NCBI GenBank assembly: GCA_934746645.1
Contig: CAKVFE010000001.1
Coordinates: 434,001-498,000 of the forward strand
DNA: 64,000 bases
Reading direction: 5' to 3'
Source of the DNA: an uncultured Clostridia bacterium
GTDB taxonomy: Bacteria > Bacillota > Clostridia > Christensenellales > UBA1242
Position 1 is the stretch's first letter. The number at the start of each line of letters is the position of its first letter. A program made the position numbers and the translations under genes. Below the pieces are notes generated by a model that ran no database searches, had not been told where the DNA came from, and was given only the letters and a program-made list of their open reading frames with translations. Below are positions 18,905 to 28,681 of the stretch, piece by piece.

Positions 18905-19600
18905 TTAATCTATTTTGTCTACAGCGTGTCCAACAGATAATCCATAGACATGCAACGCTCCAGCTTTTAGTAAAACTTTAGCAATTGAATTAAAAGTAGA
19001 ACCAGTAGTAAACACATCATCAACTAGTACAACACTTTTACCTTTTATGTGTGATTTGTTAATAACTTTAAACGCATCTATAGTATTTTGTTCTCTTTCT
19101 TTTCTTGTAAGGTGTGTTTGACTTATTGTATCTTTAGTCCTAACAAGACAAGAACAATCTGTTTTGATACCATTGTTTTCAAACTCACTTATAAGAAGTT
19201 CTGATTGATTAAAACCTCTTTCTATTTCTCTAGTAAAATACAATGGTACTGGTATAACAACATCATATTTGATACCACTATTTTTAAGTTTGTCTATTAA
19301 AAAGTTGCTAAGCGAATATGCAAGATATTTTTCACTATCGTACTTTAACCTATACACTAAGTTGTCAACCGGTGGTCTAAATTCAAACACAGCTATACAT
19401 TTATCATAATCAACTTCGTGATTGATACAAGCGTTGCAGTACATCGAATCATCATTGATTGGAGTACCACACTTTTCACAAACTTTACTTTTTATAAATG
19501 GCAACGAACTATAACATTTGTCGCAAAGTTCGTATCTACTTTTTGGTATCTCAGAGCCACATACAATACACTTATAACCTGACGGAAATAACAAACTCAT
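18905..19600 (-). CDS. comFC: ComF-family phosphoribosyltransferase-like protein
   Basis: A 231-residue protein of the ComFC type, linked in Bacillus and relatives to DNA uptake and recombination. The N-terminal zinc fingers have two Cys pairs, CIVCG/CDKC and CEKCG/CNAC. The C-terminal type I phosphoribosyltransferase domain carries the PRPP loop VVLVDDVFTTGST near residue 195. It starts 3 bp after recD2 ends, with GGAG inside the recD2 tail, so the two are translationally linked. Their pairing fits a shared role in DNA processing. The natural competence status of this organism is unknown. Confidence 0.9.
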   Translation of the reverse strand: MSLLFPSGYKCIVCGSEIPKSRYELCDKCYSSLPFIKSKVCEKCGTPINDDSMYCNACINHEVDYDKCIAVFEFRPPVDNLVYRLKYDSEKYLAYSLSNFLIDKLKNSGIKYDVVIPVPLYFTREIERGFNQSELLISEFENNGIKTDCSCLVRTKDTISQTHLTRKEREQNTIDAFKVINKSHIKGKSVVLVDDVFTTGSTFNSIAKVLLKAGALHVYGLSVGHAVDKID

Positions 19601-19603
19601 ATA

Positions 19604-21889
19604 TTATTCTCCTATCATATCCACATCTACTTCGTTTTCTTCATTAGATATATTGGTTGTAGTGCTGTTAAGATTCATATTGTTTTGTAGTCCTTCAATA
19701 TCAGCTGATTCTTGCAAAAACATTTTTAACAATGTATTGCGAGTAAGAGTAGATTTGTTGTGTACCATACGATATATATTTTGTTTAGAGCCTACAAGAA
19801 CAACCATACGCTTTGCACGAGTAACTGCTGTGTAAAGTAGGTTTTTTGTCAATAACATAGGTGCTCCTGCCACAACTGGTATAATTACTACATCAAACTC
19901 ACTACCTTGACTTTTATGTATAGTTATAGCATAACTCAAAACAAGTTCGTTTAAATCCTTACGATTGTACTTAGCATATCTACCATCTTCAAACAAAACA
20001 GTAGTTTCAAAAGTGCTAGGTTCGACATGGTCAATAACTCCAATATCACCATTAAAGACACCTGCGCCTTGCTCTCTTGTATCCTTAATCCACTCTCTAT
20101 CATAGTTGTTGGTTATCTGCATTACACGGTCACCAAGTCTATATATTACCTTATCTGTTTCTAACTCAGGTTTTGATAAAGATGGTGGATTTAGTTTTTC
20201 TTGAAGCTGTTTGTTAAGGTTGTCTACACCACAAACACCAGATTTCATAGGTGCCAAAACTTGTATTTTTGATGAGTCAATACCAAGATATTTTGGTAGT
20301 CTAGAATATGTAAGATTAACCACCGAATTAAGCATATCAATAGGTTCTTGTTTTTCTTCAAAGAAGAAGTCTTTACTCTTGTTGTTGATAACTGGCATTT
20401 TGCAATCATTGATTAAGTGTGCATTGGATATAATCAAACTATCACTATCTTGTCTATAGATATGAGTAAGTTCGCACACTGATATTACACCACTTGCTAT
20501 TATGTCTGCTAGTACATTGCCTGCACCAACTGATGGCAACTGGTCTTTATCTCCGACCAATACCAACTGAGTTCCTTTTTTCAACGCTCTTGTCAAATAA
20601 TACATTAGTTGTATATCAACCATACTAACTTCATCTACAATAACTACATCAAAAGGAAGTTTGTTGTTTTGGTTGTACAAGAATGTATCCGAACCTAAAA
20701 AGTCTACAACCAATGCTCTATGTATTGTGCTTGCATCTTCACCTGTGCTTTCACTCAATCTTTTGGCAGCACGACCTGTTGGTGCTAAAAGTTTTACAGA
20801 CTTACGCATAGATTTAAATATCTGCAACATACATTTAACTATTGTTGTCTTTCCAGTACCCGGTCCACCTGTAATAACACTTACACCCTTATTGACTGCA
20901 AGTGTGACAGCATCTCTTTGATTTTCGTGCATTTTGATATGGTTGAGTTGTTCAAACATATCTATAGATTCACTTACATCTAAATCATTGGTTTTGTATA
21001 TTTCATTAAACAAGTTAAGTGTATAACCTACTATTTTTTCTGTATTATAATATTTGGTTAATACAACAACTTCTCCGCCATCGTGTTCAAATATTTTTAT
21101 AAGGCTATCCATAACTAGTTGATTAAGAACGCCATTAATATTAAGTTCGTCAATGCTTATTTTTAAAAGTTCGCATACATCACTTTCAAGGTTGGCTCTA
21201 GTAACAAATGTATTACCTGTACGGTCGCAAGCTTCTTTTAAAGCGTGTAGTACTCCTGCTCTAAATCTAAATTCACTAGTTTCGCTAATGCCCATTTTTC
21301 TAGCAATACGGTCAGCAGTAAAAAATCCTATACCATCTACATCTTCACATAGTTTGTAAGGATTTTCTTTCAATATTGTTTCGGTCTTATCAAAATATGT
21401 ATTGTATATTTTTACAGCCAAACTTGTAGATATATCATAGTCTTGCATAAGCATAACAGCGTTTTGCATTTTTCTTATTTCGTTGAATGCATCATATATC
21501 TCGTTAGCTTTTCTTTCTGATATACCTTTTACTTCTGTAAGCTTTTGATGATTGAACTCAATAACATCTAAAGTATCTTCCCCAAACTTATTAACTATAG
21601 ACAATGCAGTTACTGGTCCAACACCTTTTATAAGTCCACTACTCAAATATTTAACTATACCTTCTTTGGTAGTAGGTTTACATATCTTAACTCGTGAAGC
21701 ATTAAACTGCTCGCCATATCTGTTGTGTTTGACAAAACTTCCGTCAAGTTCTACACACTCTCCTTGTGTCACTTGTGGAAATTTACCAACAGCAGTTATG
21801 CTCTCGTCATTACAATCTATTACAGCAACAGTGTATCCGTTGTCTGTGTTTCTATATATTATCTCTTCGACAATTCCTTTAATTACCAT
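19604..21889 (-). CDS. recD2: RecD2-type ATP-dependent 5'-3' DNA helicase
   Basis: SF1B helicase that acts alone, without RecBC, in DNA repair. The 761 residues comprise an N-terminal OB-like domain (VKGxVEEIIYRN pattern), helix-hairpin-helix motifs (LIKGVGPVTA, LTEVKGIS), and a helicase core with Walker A GGPGTGKTTIV near residue 345, DEVSMVD, and the C-terminal YAITIHKSQGSEF and YTAVTRAKR motifs. The start matches the family N-terminus but has no Shine-Dalgarno. Its -10 box lies only 6 bases upstream, which predicts a leaderless transcript. comFC follows in the same operon. Confidence 0.95.
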   Translation of the reverse strand: MVIKGIVEEIIYRNTDNGYTVAVIDCNDESITAVGKFPQVTQGECVELDGSFVKHNRYGEQFNASRVKICKPTTKEGIVKYLSSGLIKGVGPVTALSIVNKFGEDTLDVIEFNHQKLTEVKGISERKANEIYDAFNEIRKMQNAVMLMQDYDISTSLAVKIYNTYFDKTETILKENPYKLCEDVDGIGFFTADRIARKMGISETSEFRFRAGVLHALKEACDRTGNTFVTRANLESDVCELLKISIDELNINGVLNQLVMDSLIKIFEHDGGEVVVLTKYYNTEKIVGYTLNLFNEIYKTNDLDVSESIDMFEQLNHIKMHENQRDAVTLAVNKGVSVITGGPGTGKTTIVKCMLQIFKSMRKSVKLLAPTGRAAKRLSESTGEDASTIHRALVVDFLGSDTFLYNQNNKLPFDVVIVDEVSMVDIQLMYYLTRALKKGTQLVLVGDKDQLPSVGAGNVLADIIASGVISVCELTHIYRQDSDSLIISNAHLINDCKMPVINNKSKDFFFEEKQEPIDMLNSVVNLTYSRLPKYLGIDSSKIQVLAPMKSGVCGVDNLNKQLQEKLNPPSLSKPELETDKVIYRLGDRVMQITNNYDREWIKDTREQGAGVFNGDIGVIDHVEPSTFETTVLFEDGRYAKYNRKDLNELVLSYAITIHKSQGSEFDVVIIPVVAGAPMLLTKNLLYTAVTRAKRMVVLVGSKQNIYRMVHNKSTLTRNTLLKMFLQESADIEGLQNNMNLNSTTTNISNEENEVDVDMIGE

Positions 21890-21895
21890 ATTACT

Positions 21896-21924
21896 ATTGT
21901 ATAATAGTTATCAATTTTAGTCAA
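21896..21924 (-). promoter_or_regulatory. recD2 promoter predicting a leaderless mRNA
   Basis: TTGACT, 17 bp, TACAAT, then 6 bases and the ATG. Transcription starting 7 bases after the -10 would begin on the A of ATG. There is no Shine-Dalgarno in the 6-base gap. Confidence 0.65.
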
Positions 21925-22221
21925 AAGTTATTAAAACATTTGTTCGTATAGTCAATAAATATTGTTGTCAAATTGTTGTTAAAATTGGCAATAAAATAAA
22001 AAACAATTTGACTATTTGATTAAATATAATTAACCTATTATGTGTACTTAAATATTTTAAATATAATATATATATCTATTGAGATAATTTAGATACATCA
22101 TTAATAGCACATTTATTAATACCTTTAATTTATCTTAAATAAATATGTTCATTTTTTTATTGTACAAACAAAAATATTTTGGATTGTTCCAAATACTATA
22201 AATACATAAAAGGAGACAACT
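21925..22221. other. intergenic region between recD2 and the ABC exporter genes
   Basis: About 300 bp of extremely AT-rich sequence. Apart from the recD2 promoter on its left side and the ABC operon ribosome binding site (AAAAGGAG at 22208-22215), I see no gene, RNA or clean repeat. Confidence 0.4.
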
Positions 22222-23964
22222 TTGATAAAATTATTTAAATATCTAAAACCTTATTGGAAAATGATAGTTGTAACAAGCATAATTTTACTAGTACAAGTTG
22301 TTGTCAATCTTCTTGTCCCTAACTTACTTAGCGATATGATAAGATGTATTGACCCTACCCTTGGCAACAAAGCCATTGGGCAGATACTTGCAAAAGGTGG
22401 AATTGCACTACTTGCTGTACTTGGTGTAATAATATGTCAAATATCAACTAGTTATTTTTCATCAAAAATTGCTATGGGATTTGGTAGAGATGTAAGAAGT
22501 GCCGTGTTTAAAAAGACACAAAAAGTATCTCTTAACGAATTTTATAGCATATCGACTTCAAGTCTAATCAACCGTACAACCAACGATATAACTCAAGTAC
22601 AACAAGTTATACTTATGGCTTTTAGAGTTATGCTTAATGCACCAATAATATTGATTGGTGGTTGCATAATGGCATTTAGTCTTGATACTCAATTGCCTTT
22701 TGTAATAATCGCAATTATACCTGTGCTTATATTATTGTTTGTTATTGTGGGCAAACTTATTATTCCACTATTTAAGGTTATGCAAACCAATGTTGATAGC
22801 CTAACTACCGTAACTAGAGAAAATCTAACTGGCGTAAGAGTAATAAGAGCTTTCAACACTGAAGAACAAGAAAATGCTCGTTTTGCTCGTGTCAATGATG
22901 AAGTATCAAGAGTAAACAAAAAAGCCAATATGATTATGGGTGTCAATATGCCTACAGTCGAATTGATATTTAGTATATGTATTGTTTTGCTATTATACTT
23001 TGGTGCTATTAAAGGCACAAGCGTTGCTGACATAACTGCCCTTGTACAATATGGTACTCGTATTATGATGGGCTGTATTATGATGGTTATGATGTTTATA
23101 ACAATCCCAAGAGCAAGTGCAAGTGCAAAGCGTATCAACGAAATACTTGAATTACCAGAAACAATCTTAAGTGAAGACTCTACAAAAGAATATAAAACTG
23201 GTACATATCAAGGTAAACTAGAATTTAAAGATGTAACATTCCAATTTGCCGGTGCCGAAACTCCAACCTTAAAAGATTTAAGTTTTGAAGTCGAACCCGG
23301 TCAAACACTAGCAATCATAGGTGGTACTGGTAGTGGTAAAAGTACAATAATCAACCTAATACCAAGATTTTATGATGTAACTAGTGGTCAAATATTGTTG
23401 GACAATATTGATTTAAGAGATTATGAACCAAAACAACTTAGAAGTCATATAGCATTGGCTAGTCAAAGCGTAGAATTGTTTGGTGGTACTATAAAAGAAA
23501 ATTTATTGTATGCCAACCCAAATGCTACAGATGAAGATATTGAATGGGCTACAAAGATAGCTTGTGCAGACGAATTTATAAAAGCAAAACCTGATGGTTA
23601 TGACTATATGATACAAAAAGGTGCTGGCAATCTAAGTGGTGGACAAAAGCAAAGACTTAACATTGCTAGAGCACTACTTAAAAAACCTTGTGTATATATA
23701 TTTGATGATAGCTTTTCTGCTTTGGACTTTAAGACCGATGCAACTATCAGAAAGAATATAAAAGAAAATGTAAAAGACGCAACCATTATTATTGTTGCTC
23801 AGCGTGTAAACACAATACAAAATGCTGATAAAATAATCGTATTAAATGATGGTAAAATGGTAGGCTTTGGCAATCACGAAGAACTTATGAACTCCTGCCC
23901 TGAATATCAAGAAATTGTTGATAGCCAAACCAAACACAATAGAGTAAAAAAGGAGGTGGAATAA
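22222..23964 (+). CDS. ABC exporter half-transporter, subunit 1 (TTG start)
   Basis: A 580-residue type IV ABC exporter half: six membrane helices (residues about 15-310), then a nucleotide-binding domain with Walker A GGTGSGKST, a normal signature LSGGQKQ and Walker B VYIFDDSFSALD. The residue after the Walker B Asp is Asp rather than catalytic Glu, so this subunit contributes the degenerate ATP site. The start codon is TTG, supported by AAAAGGAG six bases before it and by the family N-terminus. The partner gene begins 1 bp after the stop. Substrates of such heterodimers are often drugs, lipids or peptides; here unknown. Confidence 0.92.
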   Translation: MIKLFKYLKPYWKMIVVTSIILLVQVVVNLLVPNLLSDMIRCIDPTLGNKAIGQILAKGGIALLAVLGVIICQISTSYFSSKIAMGFGRDVRSAVFKKTQKVSLNEFYSISTSSLINRTTNDITQVQQVILMAFRVMLNAPIILIGGCIMAFSLDTQLPFVIIAIIPVLILLFVIVGKLIIPLFKVMQTNVDSLTTVTRENLTGVRVIRAFNTEEQENARFARVNDEVSRVNKKANMIMGVNMPTVELIFSICIVLLLYFGAIKGTSVADITALVQYGTRIMMGCIMMVMMFITIPRASASAKRINEILELPETILSEDSTKEYKTGTYQGKLEFKDVTFQFAGAETPTLKDLSFEVEPGQTLAIIGGTGSGKSTIINLIPRFYDVTSGQILLDNIDLRDYEPKQLRSHIALASQSVELFGGTIKENLLYANPNATDEDIEWATKIACADEFIKAKPDGYDYMIQKGAGNLSGGQKQRLNIARALLKKPCVYIFDDSFSALDFKTDATIRKNIKENVKDATIIIVAQRVNTIQNADKIIVLNDGKMVGFGNHEELMNSCPEYQEIVDSQTKHNRVKKEVE

Positions 23965-23965
23965 T

Positions 23966-25834
23966 ATGGCAGACACATCTAAACGCTCCAACCAACATCG
24001 TGGGCCAATGGGTGGACCTCCTGGTGCTGGAGGCGTAGAAAAACCTAAAAATATGAAAGTTGCCCTTAGCAAGTTTGTTAAAGAATTAAATTGCATAAAG
24101 ATTCCACTTATCCTTACTATAATATTTTCAATAATTGCTATTACAGTATCAATCTTTGTACCAAAACTTACTGGTAAAGCACTAACCGAAATATTTAATT
24201 TAAGCCGTAATCAAGAAGGTGCTACAATGACAAAAATTGTAGGATACCTACTTACAATGGCACTACTATATCTAATCAATTATATCTTTAATTTGTTTAG
24301 CCAAATCCTTATGGGTAAAGCATCTGTTAAAGTCGCACAAAACATAAGGACTAAGTTAAAAGAAAAACTTAACCGTCTTCCACTAAGTTATTTTGACAAT
24401 AGAGAAACTGGAGATGTATTGAGCGTATTTGTCAATGATGTCGACAACATACAATCTAGTCTTCAACAAAGTCTAAATCAACTTATCAACTGCATAATAA
24501 CAGTTGTTGGTGTATTTGTAATGATGTTGACAATCAACTTCTGGTTGACACTTATTGTTATTGTACTACTTCCTTTAGCTATGTTATTGTCTGGGTTTGT
24601 ACTTAAACACAGCCAAAAATACTTTACTCGTCAAGCCAACGACTTAGGTGCAGTTAATGGACACATTGAAGAAACATACACCAATCAAAAAACAGTCAAA
24701 GCATATACCAACGAAGATAAAGCAATAGCTGAATTTGAAGAAAAGAACGCAAGACTATATGAAAGTGGACAAAAAAGTAATTTCTACTCAGGACTACTAA
24801 TGCCATTAATCAATTTTGCTACCAACTTTGGTTATGTAGTATTAAGTCTAGTATCTTGTATATTTATCCTTAATGGTTTAAAAATCAATCCTGCCGGTAC
24901 TGGTTTTGGTGTATTTGATTTTGCATTAGAGATAGGATATTTGACTACTTTCCTTAACTACAGTCAAGATTTTACTAGACCACTTACCCAACTTGCCCAA
25001 ATATTTAATGTATTCCAAACAACTCTTGCCGCAAGCGAAAGAGTATTTGAAATACTAGACGCCGAAGAAGAACCAAAATTTGAAGTAACCAACACTTTAG
25101 GCAAACTAGAAGGTCATGTAACTTTTGAACATCTAACATTTGGATATACTCCAGATAAAATACTTCTAAAAGATGTCAACTGCGATATACCACAAGGCAA
25201 AATGGTGGCTATCGTTGGTCCAACTGGTGCTGGTAAAACAACATTGGTTAATCTAATAATGAGATTCTACGAACTCAACGGTGGAAAAATAACAATAGAT
25301 GGTGTAGATATCAAAACAGTATCAAGAAGCAATTTAAGACAAAAAATTGGTATGGTACTACAAGACACTTGGTTGTTTAATGGTACTATAAGAGATAACT
25401 TAAAATATGGCAATCCTAATATAAGTGATGAAGAAATGATATCTGTATGCGAATCTGTAAAAGCACATCATTTTATAACCACACTTGAAAATGGATATGA
25501 CACAATAATCAACGAAACAGGTACTAATATATCACAAGGACAAAAACAACTTTTGACTATAGCTAGAGCAATACTTGCCCAACCTGATATAATGATACTA
25601 GATGAAGCAACTTCCAACATAGATACTCGTACCGAAATATTGATTCAAAAAGCAATGAAAGTTGCTATGTCCAATCGTACAAGTTTTGTTATTGCACATA
25701 GATTGTCTACTATTGTTAATGCCGATAAGATATTGGTTGTCAACAATGGCGATATAGTAGAACAAGGCAACCACAACGAACTTATGAAACAAAAAGGTTT
25801 CTACTACAATCTATACAATAGCCAATTTAGTTAA
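23966..25834 (+). CDS. ABC exporter half-transporter, subunit 2
   Basis: A 622-residue partner of the preceding gene. It has a Gly/Pro-rich N-terminus, six membrane helices, Walker A GPTGAGKTT, Walker B MILDEATSNID with the catalytic Glu, and an altered signature ISQGQKQ. The two subunits are complementary: the intact Walker B here faces the intact signature of subunit 1, while both defects meet at the other site. That is the layout of heterodimeric exporters such as the LmrCD/BmrCD type. Its AGGAGGTG ribosome binding site lies inside the end of subunit 1, implying coupled translation. A terminator follows. Confidence 0.92.
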   Translation: MADTSKRSNQHRGPMGGPPGAGGVEKPKNMKVALSKFVKELNCIKIPLILTIIFSIIAITVSIFVPKLTGKALTEIFNLSRNQEGATMTKIVGYLLTMALLYLINYIFNLFSQILMGKASVKVAQNIRTKLKEKLNRLPLSYFDNRETGDVLSVFVNDVDNIQSSLQQSLNQLINCIITVVGVFVMMLTINFWLTLIVIVLLPLAMLLSGFVLKHSQKYFTRQANDLGAVNGHIEETYTNQKTVKAYTNEDKAIAEFEEKNARLYESGQKSNFYSGLLMPLINFATNFGYVVLSLVSCIFILNGLKINPAGTGFGVFDFALEIGYLTTFLNYSQDFTRPLTQLAQIFNVFQTTLAASERVFEILDAEEEPKFEVTNTLGKLEGHVTFEHLTFGYTPDKILLKDVNCDIPQGKMVAIVGPTGAGKTTLVNLIMRFYELNGGKITIDGVDIKTVSRSNLRQKIGMVLQDTWLFNGTIRDNLKYGNPNISDEEMISVCESVKAHHFITTLENGYDTIINETGTNISQGQKQLLTIARAILAQPDIMILDEATSNIDTRTEILIQKAMKVAMSNRTSFVIAHRLSTIVNADKILVVNNGDIVEQGNHNELMKQKGFYYNLYNSQFS

Positions 25835-25854
25835 AATAAATATAGATATAAAAA

Positions 25855-25884
25855 AGCACTAGCGAATATGCTAGTGTTTTTTTA
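25855..25884 (+). terminator. intrinsic terminator of the ABC exporter operon
   Basis: Nine-base arms AGCACTAGC and GCTAGTGTT (one wobble) with a 6-base loop and a T run. Confidence 0.88.
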
Positions 25885-25955
25885 ACAATATTTGATGTCG
25901 TATTATGTATTTTAAATTTAATATTTATTGTTTAGTTTTTATTATTGTTTTTATA

Positions 25956-27323
25956 TTACAATGTTCTTTCATCACTGGACTTATCAAGATTGTCTTGATG
26001 ATAAGGAGTAATTGTCATTTTTTCAGAATAATCAAACTTGGAAGTAACTTCATTGCAATCTTTAATTTCTTCTTTTATAGTAGACATAGTATATCCCTCT
26101 GGTATTGGAGGATTGACTATTGTGTCCAACTTTGAAGCGTCTTCTATATTGTATATCTTTGTACTATCTGCAAGATATTTTTGCCATTTGTCGTGGGAGT
26201 TGACACTTTGTGATTTTTTAAGATTGTCAACCACTACCATAACATTGTTTTGTTTATAAGTATAAGGTTGTGTAAATTGTATGATATCTTCAACATAGTT
26301 GTCATCTATAACAAATGGTTCATCGGAAAAGACTCCCGAATTTAGATTTTTATTATCTAAATAATCAATTAATTTTTTAGCAGTATAAGATTTGGTCATT
26401 CCAGTAAAATCAGTTATATTTCTTGTTACCAATCCAATACCTGTCATTAGAGAATAAGCATATATTTTTTGGTCGCCATTTTTGTTTTGTCTGTTGACAT
26501 TGATACCCAATGGATATCTAGGTTTTTTGATTTCTCTACCCCACTTGTCTTTTTTCTCACCAGACAATTTTTCTTCATCGTAAGGACTATTGCTCTTTAC
26601 CATAAGTTTTTTAGCAAGTTTATTATTTATCCTATCAGCAGATTTTGACAAAGTATGATATGTACACTTACTAAAAAATTGGTCCAATTCTTCTTGCAAA
26701 ACAATCGTATGTGGCTCTTTACCTTTTACATTTAAACCACGCTTATATTCTATAGTGCCAACAATATGTCCCATACATTCACTATATACATAACTTACAA
26801 TAACAGGTCTAATTTGTTTGTTAACAACTTTTTCATATAGATTAATCGAATTTAAAGAATTAACATCGTTTAGATATAAGCCGTACACCTTATTGATAAA
26901 AGAATGTGATTCACCATAAAATTCGATTAAATTTAAAGCAGATTTCTTTACATTATCATCTTTAAAATTAAACTTAGGGTTTAATGCTACACTCATAAAC
27001 GATTTATAATTGTCAACAATCAATGAAAATAATTTTGTTTTGTTATTATCTGATACTTTGGGACTATTGTACATAGACATAAGTGTGTTATGTAATTTGT
27101 AATAATTGCCGTGATTGTTGTCTGTAGCAAGGTATTGGCTTACCATTTTAGAATCTTCATCATCAAAAACAGTATTTATTTCAGCAAGTAAATCTTTAGT
27201 TTCACTTTTTATTTGTTTCTCATAATTAGTTTTTAAAGATTGTAAAGTTTCATCTTTCTGTTTATTTCTCAATGTCTCAATTATATCAATTACACTATTA
27301 GAGTCAAAAAGCATATTATTCAT
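25956..27323 (-). CDS. large soluble protein of unknown function
   Basis: A 455-residue Lys/Asn/Asp-rich protein without signal peptide, membrane helix or recognised motif. It starts 3 bp after the upstream gene ends, with GAGGAG as ribosome binding site, and is the last gene of a three-gene operon whose first two members are tandem duplicates. Secondary structure looks mixed, with a helical N-terminal half. The grouping suggests the three proteins act together, but nothing indicates in what process. Confidence 0.6.
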   Translation of the reverse strand: MNNMLFDSNSVIDIIETLRNKQKDETLQSLKTNYEKQIKSETKDLLAEINTVFDDEDSKMVSQYLATDNNHGNYYKLHNTLMSMYNSPKVSDNNKTKLFSLIVDNYKSFMSVALNPKFNFKDDNVKKSALNLIEFYGESHSFINKVYGLYLNDVNSLNSINLYEKVVNKQIRPVIVSYVYSECMGHIVGTIEYKRGLNVKGKEPHTIVLQEELDQFFSKCTYHTLSKSADRINNKLAKKLMVKSNSPYDEEKLSGEKKDKWGREIKKPRYPLGINVNRQNKNGDQKIYAYSLMTGIGLVTRNITDFTGMTKSYTAKKLIDYLDNKNLNSGVFSDEPFVIDDNYVEDIIQFTQPYTYKQNNVMVVVDNLKKSQSVNSHDKWQKYLADSTKIYNIEDASKLDTIVNPPIPEGYTMSTIKEEIKDCNEVTSKFDYSEKMTITPYHQDNLDKSSDERTL

Positions 27324-27326
27324 ACT

Positions 27327-27944
27327 TTACTCCTCGTCCTTTGTATCTATCTTTTCAACAGACGCAAATTTGCTTGTATCTACTTCGTCATCTTCACACA
27401 TTGATTGATAATACTCGTCCAACTGTTCTTCGGTAAGACTTTGGAAAAACTTTTCATCTTCTTTTCTATCTTCTTCCATAAGTTTCCAATAAGGCATTTT
27501 TTCCCTTCTTTCTTTCATTCGTCTTTCGTGAAAAGACATCATTTCTGCAACTTTCTCTGGGCTATTTGGATAATCCTTTTGGTATTCCTTTAAAAGCCAC
27601 TCCCTTTCATCTATATCTTTTTGATCAATGATTTTAAGCAAAGGTTCACCAACCTTATCACTATACTCTTTTAGGATTTTTTGGTATTCTTTATCACTCA
27701 TCAATTTTCTTTTTTCACCATACCAATTATAATATCCTTTATCATAGTATTCTTTTCTTTCGTCAAATCCTACAAGATATGCATTTAAGTCCATACTTAC
27801 TTCTTTGCCATATACATCATTTTTAAGTCTAATAAGTTTTTTCAGTTTTTTATCAAAAAACTTTCTATCTTTTTCATTTTCTGCATTATCTCTTTCTTTC
27901 TTTAATTCTTTTGCTTCTTTTTGTAATACATCGAATAATGTCAT
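27327..27944 (-). CDS. unknown charged helical protein, duplicate copy A
   Basis: A 205-residue, highly charged, probably helical or coiled-coil protein. It is a tandem duplicate of the neighbouring 27955-28572 gene. The last 55 residues are nearly identical between the copies (MPYWKLMEEDRK onward, including TEEQLDEYYQSMCEDDEVD), while the N-terminal halves are much more diverged. No known domain is recognised. Its ribosome binding site AAGGAG is inside the duplicated unit. Confidence 0.65.
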   Translation of the reverse strand: MTLFDVLQKEAKELKKERDNAENEKDRKFFDKKLKKLIRLKNDVYGKEVSMDLNAYLVGFDERKEYYDKGYYNWYGEKRKLMSDKEYQKILKEYSDKVGEPLLKIIDQKDIDEREWLLKEYQKDYPNSPEKVAEMMSFHERRMKERREKMPYWKLMEEDRKEDEKFFQSLTEEQLDEYYQSMCEDDEVDTSKFASVEKIDTKDEE

Positions 27945-28626
27945 TATATTCTCCTTATACTTTACTATTTGTATCTATCTTTTCAACAGATGCAAATTTG
28001 CTTGTATCTACTTCGTCATCTTCACACATTGATTGATAATACTCATCCAACTGCTCTTCAGTAAGACTTTGGAAAAACTTTTCATCTGCTTTTCTGTCTT
28101 CTTCCATAAGTTTCCAATAAGGCATTTGTTTTCTTCTTTCTTCCATATCTCTTATTTGCATTTCCATCATTTCTGCAACTTTCTCAGGATTATTTGGATA
28201 TCTTTCTTGATATGTTTTTAAATACCATTCTTTATCATCTAAATCTTTTTGGTCAATATCTTTTATTAATTGAACTCCAGCATCTTTACTTGCTTCTTCA
28301 ATTATCTTATTATACTTTTTATCGGACATTAACTTTTTCTTTTTGCCGTCATCTAAATAATATCCTTTATTATAATACTGTTCTCTTTCATCAAAGCCAA
28401 TAAGGTAAGCATTTAAATTCATACTTACTTCCTTTTGCCACAATGCGTGTTTATAATCCCAAAATTTTATTAATTCATTTAAACATTTTTCTTTTTCTTT
28501 TTGGTCAATCGCTTCATTGTATTTTCTTTTCAATTCTTCTTCTTTTGGTTTTAAATAATCAAATATTGTCATTATATATTCTCCTTATACTTTATTTTGT
28601 ATCTATCTTTTCAACAGACGCAAATT
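27341..28626. repeat. 628-bp tandem duplication with a third 30-bp stub
   Basis: A word beginning TTGTATCTATC and ending GACGCAAATT occurs at 27341, 27969 (one mismatch) and 28597, exactly 628 bp apart each time. Each unit spans one 618-bp gene plus the 10-bp gap. The third occurrence at 28597-28626 is only the first 30 bp of another copy and is identical to the first one, then diverges into a terminator. Confidence 0.85.
27955..28572 (-). CDS. unknown charged helical protein, duplicate copy B
   Basis: A 205-residue paralogue of the preceding entry and the first gene of this operon, 10 bp upstream of copy A. Both copies share MNLNAYLIGFDER/MDLNAYLVGFDER-type sequence near residue 50 and the near-identical C-terminus. 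The two genes have exactly the same length. Function unknown. The ribosome binding site AAGGAG precedes the start. Confidence 0.65.
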   Translation of the reverse strand: MTIFDYLKPKEEELKRKYNEAIDQKEKEKCLNELIKFWDYKHALWQKEVSMNLNAYLIGFDEREQYYNKGYYLDDGKKKKLMSDKKYNKIIEEASKDAGVQLIKDIDQKDLDDKEWYLKTYQERYPNNPEKVAEMMEMQIRDMEERRKQMPYWKLMEEDRKADEKFFQSLTEEQLDEYYQSMCEDDEVDTSKFASVEKIDTNSKV

Positions 28627-28634
28627 GATTATAT

Positions 28635-28666
28635 TGATAAAAAGCACCAGCTTATGCCAGTGCTTC
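28635..28666 (-). terminator. intrinsic terminator of the SmpA-like gene
   Basis: On the minus strand arms AGCACTGGC and GCTGGTGCT pair with wobbles around a 4-base loop, followed by TTTTTA. It lies just after the stop at 28682. Confidence 0.75.
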
Positions 28667-28681
28667 TTTTAAGTACATATA

